Part shown: in pieces, positions 60,841-64,000 of the stretch
Layout: every line of letters begins with the position of its first letter
Numbering within the stretch: the first letter of the stretch is position 1
From: Persebacter sp965221835
GTDB lineage: Bacteria > Pseudomonadota > Gammaproteobacteria > Tethybacterales > Persebacteraceae
Direction of reading: 5' to 3'
NCBI GenBank assembly: GCA_965221835.1
Contig: OZ244916.1
Location: 930,001 to 994,000 of the forward strand
Length of the DNA stretch: 64,000 bases
The notes under the pieces: generated by a model
What the model saw: the letters and a program-made list of their open reading frames with translations, nothing else
What the model was told of the DNA's origin: nothing
Databases searched by the model: none
Translations under genes and position numbers: made by a program

Positions 60841-61044
60841 TCAGCCGCCGTAACGGCGGCGGAACTGCTCAACCCGTCCGGAAGTGTCGACGAGTTTTTG
60901 TTTGCCGGTATAAAACGGATGACATTTTGCGCAAATATCCAACTGCAGCCGCTCCTGTTTGCAAGTCGTGCCGACCGTCAGCGTATTGCCGCACGAACAG
61001 ACGGCTTCAATGTAGCGATAATCGGGATGGATGTCTTTTTTCAT
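60841..61044 (-). CDS. rpmE: 50S ribosomal protein L31 (zinc-binding form)
   Basis: A 67-residue L31 with zinc ligands Cys16, Cys18, Cys38 and Cys41 (CSCGN, CAKCHPFYTGKQK), so the C+ form that stores zinc. A -10 TATAAT on the minus strand at about 61078-61083 gives a leader near 30 nt. It heads a short operon with the GT-C-like gene. Confidence 0.96.
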   Translation of the reverse strand: MKKDIHPDYRYIEAVCSCGNTLTVGTTCKQERLQLDICAKCHPFYTGKQKLVDTSGRVEQFRRRYGG

Positions 61045-61098
61045 GTCTATAAAATCCGCGTGAATGTAAATCGCAAATTATACCCGAACGCGGGGCGT

Positions 61099-62175
61099 TC
61101 ATCCAAATTCGGATTTTTTTCGCCCGCGCCGTTTGGTGAAATGAATAACATGATTGACCAACGTTTTATCTTTAATGCGGGCGAGCCTGTCATGCAACTC
61201 GTGCGGAGTTTTGCCGGCGGCATGCGTTTCGCCATCGCCGATTTGCCCGACATATTCAATCGCGTTCCACAGCGAACGAATGTCGCCGAGGGCGAAACCG
61301 CGCCGCCCCAAATAAAGATTGACAAATCCGTAACGCATCGCAGAAACGCGGGCGGAAACGCGGGCGGCGGCGTCAGGTATGCCGCGCAAAGCGCGCAACA
61401 AACGCGGCGGTGCGGCGCGGCGATAAGGATGAATGTGCGGATAAATCGCGCGCAACAACGGACGCGTAAAATCGCGTCCAGACGCGTAAATTAGAGTCAT
61501 TCGCCCGCCCTCTTTCAACATTCGCAACAGCGGCGCAATGACAGCGGCGGCAACGGCGGCGGGCGAACGGCGCAACCGGAAAGAATGCGAAGCGATAATA
61601 AAATCAAACCCGGACGGCGGCGAAAGCAGCGGCGCGAGTGCGGCTTTTTGGTCGGCACGAAAAAGTGTCAGCGCGACTTTCCGTTGCGGACGCGGTGCGC
61701 AGGAATCGGTTTGCAACGCGAAATGTTTTTCCGCAAAAGCGGACATGTTCATCAATTGCAATCCGAAATCGTGCGACATCGCGCCGCGCAATTCGCGCTT
61801 AAATCGGCGCACGCCGGGCGCACCGTCCGCCATTTCGCGATAGGTCATATTGGTAATGTGAAAAACGAGGGCGGGATGTTCGGCGAATCGGTCGGGCAGA
61901 TAACTGAGCAAAATGCAAATGTCGTCTATGCTGATTTCTTTGGCGACAACGACAATCGGCGTACGCGGAATTTTTTTGTGCAGCGCGGTAAGAAAAGTGG
62001 AAATCACCGTCCCCTCGCCCGCGCCCGCATCCAAAACATAAAACGGTTTTTGCGGCGGCGGCGAACCGATGCGCCGCGCCAAATAAAAGGCGGTTTTAAT
62101 TTTTTCGTCGGTCGCGCGAACGAATGAAAAATATTTGTCGCGACTGTCCAAAAAATTGTCGGCGGCGGCGGGCAT
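61099..62175 (-). CDS. SAM-dependent methyltransferase-like protein
   Basis: A 358-residue protein with a class I methyltransferase fold: the SAM-binding motif VLDAGAGEGTVIS (about 47-59), then IVVVAKEISIDDI (acidic end of strand 2 region), a DFIIASHSFR strand where the catalytic/IV motif should lie, and LLKEGGRMTLIYAS. The C-terminal about 120 residues, rich in Arg, are not recognised. Substrate unknown. A TAATAT box lies 9 nt before the ATG. Confidence 0.72.
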   Translation of the reverse strand: MPAAADNFLDSRDKYFSFVRATDEKIKTAFYLARRIGSPPPQKPFYVLDAGAGEGTVISTFLTALHKKIPRTPIVVVAKEISIDDICILLSYLPDRFAEHPALVFHITNMTYREMADGAPGVRRFKRELRGAMSHDFGLQLMNMSAFAEKHFALQTDSCAPRPQRKVALTLFRADQKAALAPLLSPPSGFDFIIASHSFRLRRSPAAVAAAVIAPLLRMLKEGGRMTLIYASGRDFTRPLLRAIYPHIHPYRRAAPPRLLRALRGIPDAAARVSARVSAMRYGFVNLYLGRRGFALGDIRSLWNAIEYVGQIGDGETHAAGKTPHELHDRLARIKDKTLVNHVIHFTKRRGRKKSEFG

Positions 62176-62196
62176 TGTCGCCCGATATTATCACAT

Positions 62197-63477
62197 TTAT
62201 TTCGCGGAGGGTTGCGCGGACATTGCCGCCGACAAATTATCATATTCGGAACGCGCGCGCAGTTGTCGCACGGCTTTAATTCTTTCTTGACGAATTTGCA
62301 GCGCGATTTTTTCGGGTAATCCGCCGTTTTTGTCTTTTTCTTTTTGCGCGACTGCCGCCGAATCTACCGCCGCCGCCGCCGCGCCCGCCGCCCGCACAAA
62401 ATCGCCTTGCGGATATGCCGCCTCCCGCCGCGCCGGCCAATAGGCGAAATCGGCATGACACACCCGCAAAACAGATTCGGCACGCGCCGGACGGCGAAAT
62501 GCATCCAGCCGCGCCAATAAATCCACAATCGTACCAGGACGCGCCGCCCCCGCATTATGCACATTGCCGTGTTCGGCGCATGCCAGAACCGCCAGCGATG
62601 CAAAACGGCGCGGTGCCCGCAATCGTTTGCAAAGTGCCGCCGCCAACAACGCGCCGCGCCGTTCATGACCGTGATGACTCGGCAAAATAGACGGCGGCGT
62701 TTGCGCCTTGCCGATGTCGTGCAACAACGCCGCAAAACATTCTTCGGGCGACAAACGCAACGATTGCGCCGCGTCCAATGTCATCATCGTATGCACAAAC
62801 GAATCGCCTTCGGGATGATAATCGGTGCGTTCCGGCGTGCCGTCCAGCGCGGCGACTTCCGGCAAAATCGCCGCCAATGCGCCGCAAGAATGCAGTTGCC
62901 GAAACATTTTCGCGGGCGATTTTGCCGACAATCCGCGTTCCAATTCGCGCCATACCCGTTCGGCGGTTAAATGCGCGAGTTCGCCGCTTTGCACCATTTT
63001 TTGCATCAACGCCGCCGTCTCTTCGGCAACCGAAAAATCGGGCATTTGCGCGGCGAAACGACAAACGCGCAAAACGCGCAACGGATCTTCGGAAAACGCG
63101 GGCGAAACATGCCGCAAAACTTTCGCCGCCAAATCGCGCCGCCCGCCGAACGGATCATATAAATTGCCGTCCGCATCGCGCGCCATCGCGTTAATTGTCA
63201 AATCGCGGCGGCGTAAATCGTCTTCCAAAGCGACATCGGGCGCGGCGTAAAAAGTAAATCCGTGATAACCGCGTCCGTTTTTTCGTTCGGTGCGCGCGAG
63301 TGCATATTCTTCGCCGGTTTCGGGATGCAAAAATACCGGAAAATCCGCCCCTACCGGACGATAGGAAGCGGCGCGCATTTCTTCGGGAGTCGCGCCGACA
63401 ACGACAAAATCGCGGTCGCCAGAATCGCGTCCAAGCAACGCGTCCCGCACCGCGCCGCCGACCAGATAAATTTGCAA
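62197..63477 (-). CDS. cca: CCA-adding tRNA nucleotidyltransferase with HD domain
   Basis: Adds or repairs the 3' CCA of tRNAs; needed here since the tRNA-Ser gene lacks CCA. About 426 residues from the TTG at 63477, which overlaps the upstream gene's end by context. Signatures are LVGGAVRDALLG, DRDFVVVGATPEEM (catalytic carboxylates), RRDLTINAMA, and EDPLRVLRVCRFAAQ. A C-terminal HD phosphohydrolase region has LLHDIGKAQTP and CAEHGNVHN. In-frame codons upstream of 63477 lie inside the neighbouring gene. Confidence 0.93.
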   Translation of the reverse strand: MQIYLVGGAVRDALLGRDSGDRDFVVVGATPEEMRAASYRPVGADFPVFLHPETGEEYALARTERKNGRGYHGFTFYAAPDVALEDDLRRRDLTINAMARDADGNLYDPFGGRRDLAAKVLRHVSPAFSEDPLRVLRVCRFAAQMPDFSVAEETAALMQKMVQSGELAHLTAERVWRELERGLSAKSPAKMFRQLHSCGALAAILPEVAALDGTPERTDYHPEGDSFVHTMMTLDAAQSLRLSPEECFAALLHDIGKAQTPPSILPSHHGHERRGALLAAALCKRLRAPRRFASLAVLACAEHGNVHNAGAARPGTIVDLLARLDAFRRPARAESVLRVCHADFAYWPARREAAYPQGDFVRAAGAAAAAVDSAAVAQKEKDKNGGLPEKIALQIRQERIKAVRQLRARSEYDNLSAAMSAQPSAK

Positions 63478-63479
63478 AG

Positions 63480-64000
63480 TCAGCGCCGCAAATGCGCCCG
63501 CAATCCGGCGCGTACATCCGAACCGTCGTACATCGCCGTCAATCCCGCGCGCAAAGAAATCGGATTTTCCAAAATTCGCGCCGCATCGTTGCCGCCCGCC
63601 GCAACAGACGGCATTGCCGCCGACAAACAATTGTCGCGGCTGAAAAAATGCACGCCGGGAATCGCTTCGGCAACTGCACCCGCCGCAAACGAAAGCGCGT
63701 TGCCGAGTTCCACCACCGGACGCGAAACGCCAGCGGCGGACAATGCCGCGCGCACAATTTCGGCGAGAGTCAATTTTTCGGGACCGCCGACCGATAAAAT
63801 ATTGCCATCTTCGTCTCCGGTTTCTATCGCGTGAACAATAATAGATGCCAAATCCGCCACCGCAATCGGCTGCAACACCGACCGCGCACACGGCAAAAAT
63901 AAAATCGGCGACCATTTCGCCATATTGACAAAAAGCGTGATGAAAGAATCGCGGCTCCCGAAAACGACAGACGGGCGAATAATGACATGCCGCAAAGTCG
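63480..64000 (-). CDS. NDUFA9-like NAD(P)-binding epimerase family protein, N-terminus off the window
   Basis: Only the C-terminal 173 residues are present; the Rossmann start lies beyond 64000. Visible parts are VIIRPSVVFGSRDSFITLFVNMAKW, LQPIAVADLASIIVHAIE and ILSVGGPEKLTLAEIV, typical of the complex I NDUFA9-subunit type of extended SDR. Some relatives support complex I or quinone metabolism. It precedes cca on the same strand with no gap. Confidence 0.85.
   Translation of the reverse strand, partial: TLRHVIIRPSVVFGSRDSFITLFVNMAKWSPILFLPCARSVLQPIAVADLASIIVHAIETGDEDGNILSVGGPEKLTLAEIVRAALSAAGVSRPVVELGNALSFAAGAVAEAIPGVHFFSRDNCLSAAMPSVAAGGNDAARILENPISLRAGLTAMYDGSDVRAGLRAHLRR

Noticed and set aside
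63478..63915. N-terminal extension of the CCA-adding enzyme
   Set aside because: It lies wholly inside the epimerase gene in another frame; the conserved LVGGAVRD start fits the TTG at 63477.

Overview
This window looks like a compact, gene-dense chromosome segment from a Gram-negative proteobacterium, most likely on the beta/gamma side. Supporting signs are the MlaA outer-membrane lipoprotein, a quinone-dependent PyrD, an AceF-type pyruvate dehydrogenase E2 with beta/gamma-style lipoyl domains, and the pairs ibaG-murA, ypjD/ffh and ileS-lspA, together with an E. coli-type PurB and CCA-adding enzyme. I cannot name a genus. Genes often overlap by 4 nt, and UGA is used as an ordinary stop (for example at the ends of livM, lutB and ileS). 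At least eight genes have a TATAAT-like -10 box only 6-7 nt before the start codon, so leaderless mRNAs appear common.

Layout. 1-6.5 kb is housekeeping: mlaA (cut by the window edge), an AI-2E family permease, pyrD, a BepA-like M48 protease, moaC, tRNA-Ser and rpsP-rimM-trmD. 6.5-15.9 kb is an accessory, defence-like island. It holds three tandem copies of one module (promoter block, small two-motif protein, FRG-domain protein with TPR repeats), remnants of a type I specificity subunit, and a single-chain type IIG/ISP-like restriction-modification enzyme. 15.9-21.3 kb is a branched-chain-amino-acid-type ABC importer with a hydantoin/Asp-Glu racemase-family enzyme. 21.4-25.6 kb holds a secreted dienelactone hydrolase, a secreted ankyrin protein, an orphan DNA methyltransferase, a frameshifted nuclease gene and a LysE exporter. 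25.6-37.1 kb holds fumC, a subtilisin-like surface lipoprotein behind a structured RNA leader, aceF, prfB (with a programmed frameshift at UAA), rmuC, purB and a CNNM/CorC protein.

37.1-39.7 kb is a beta-barrel-like exported protein bracketed by arrays of short palindromic repeats. 39.7-42.6 kb is lutB, a 2-hydroxyacid dehydrogenase and lutC. 42.7-45.7 kb pairs a CHASE2 adenylate cyclase with a class II cyclic-nucleotide phosphodiesterase. 45.8-55.7 kb holds murA-ibaG, an ABC-2 exporter, a GNAT enzyme, ffh, ypjD, another palindrome array and ileS-lspA. 55.7-64 kb holds two small unknown genes, a DUF924 protein, a YjgN/M48 pair, a GT-C-like membrane protein, rpmE, a methyltransferase, cca and a partial NDUFA9-like epimerase.

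The strongest candidate for an undescribed system is the triplicated small-protein plus FRG-TPR module at 6.5-12.8 kb. Its promoters are conserved and its TPR DNA is homogenised between copies while the FRG domains have diverged. A second candidate is the structured leader RNA at about 29.22-29.35 kb, whose predicted transcription start coincides with the first base of its outer helix.
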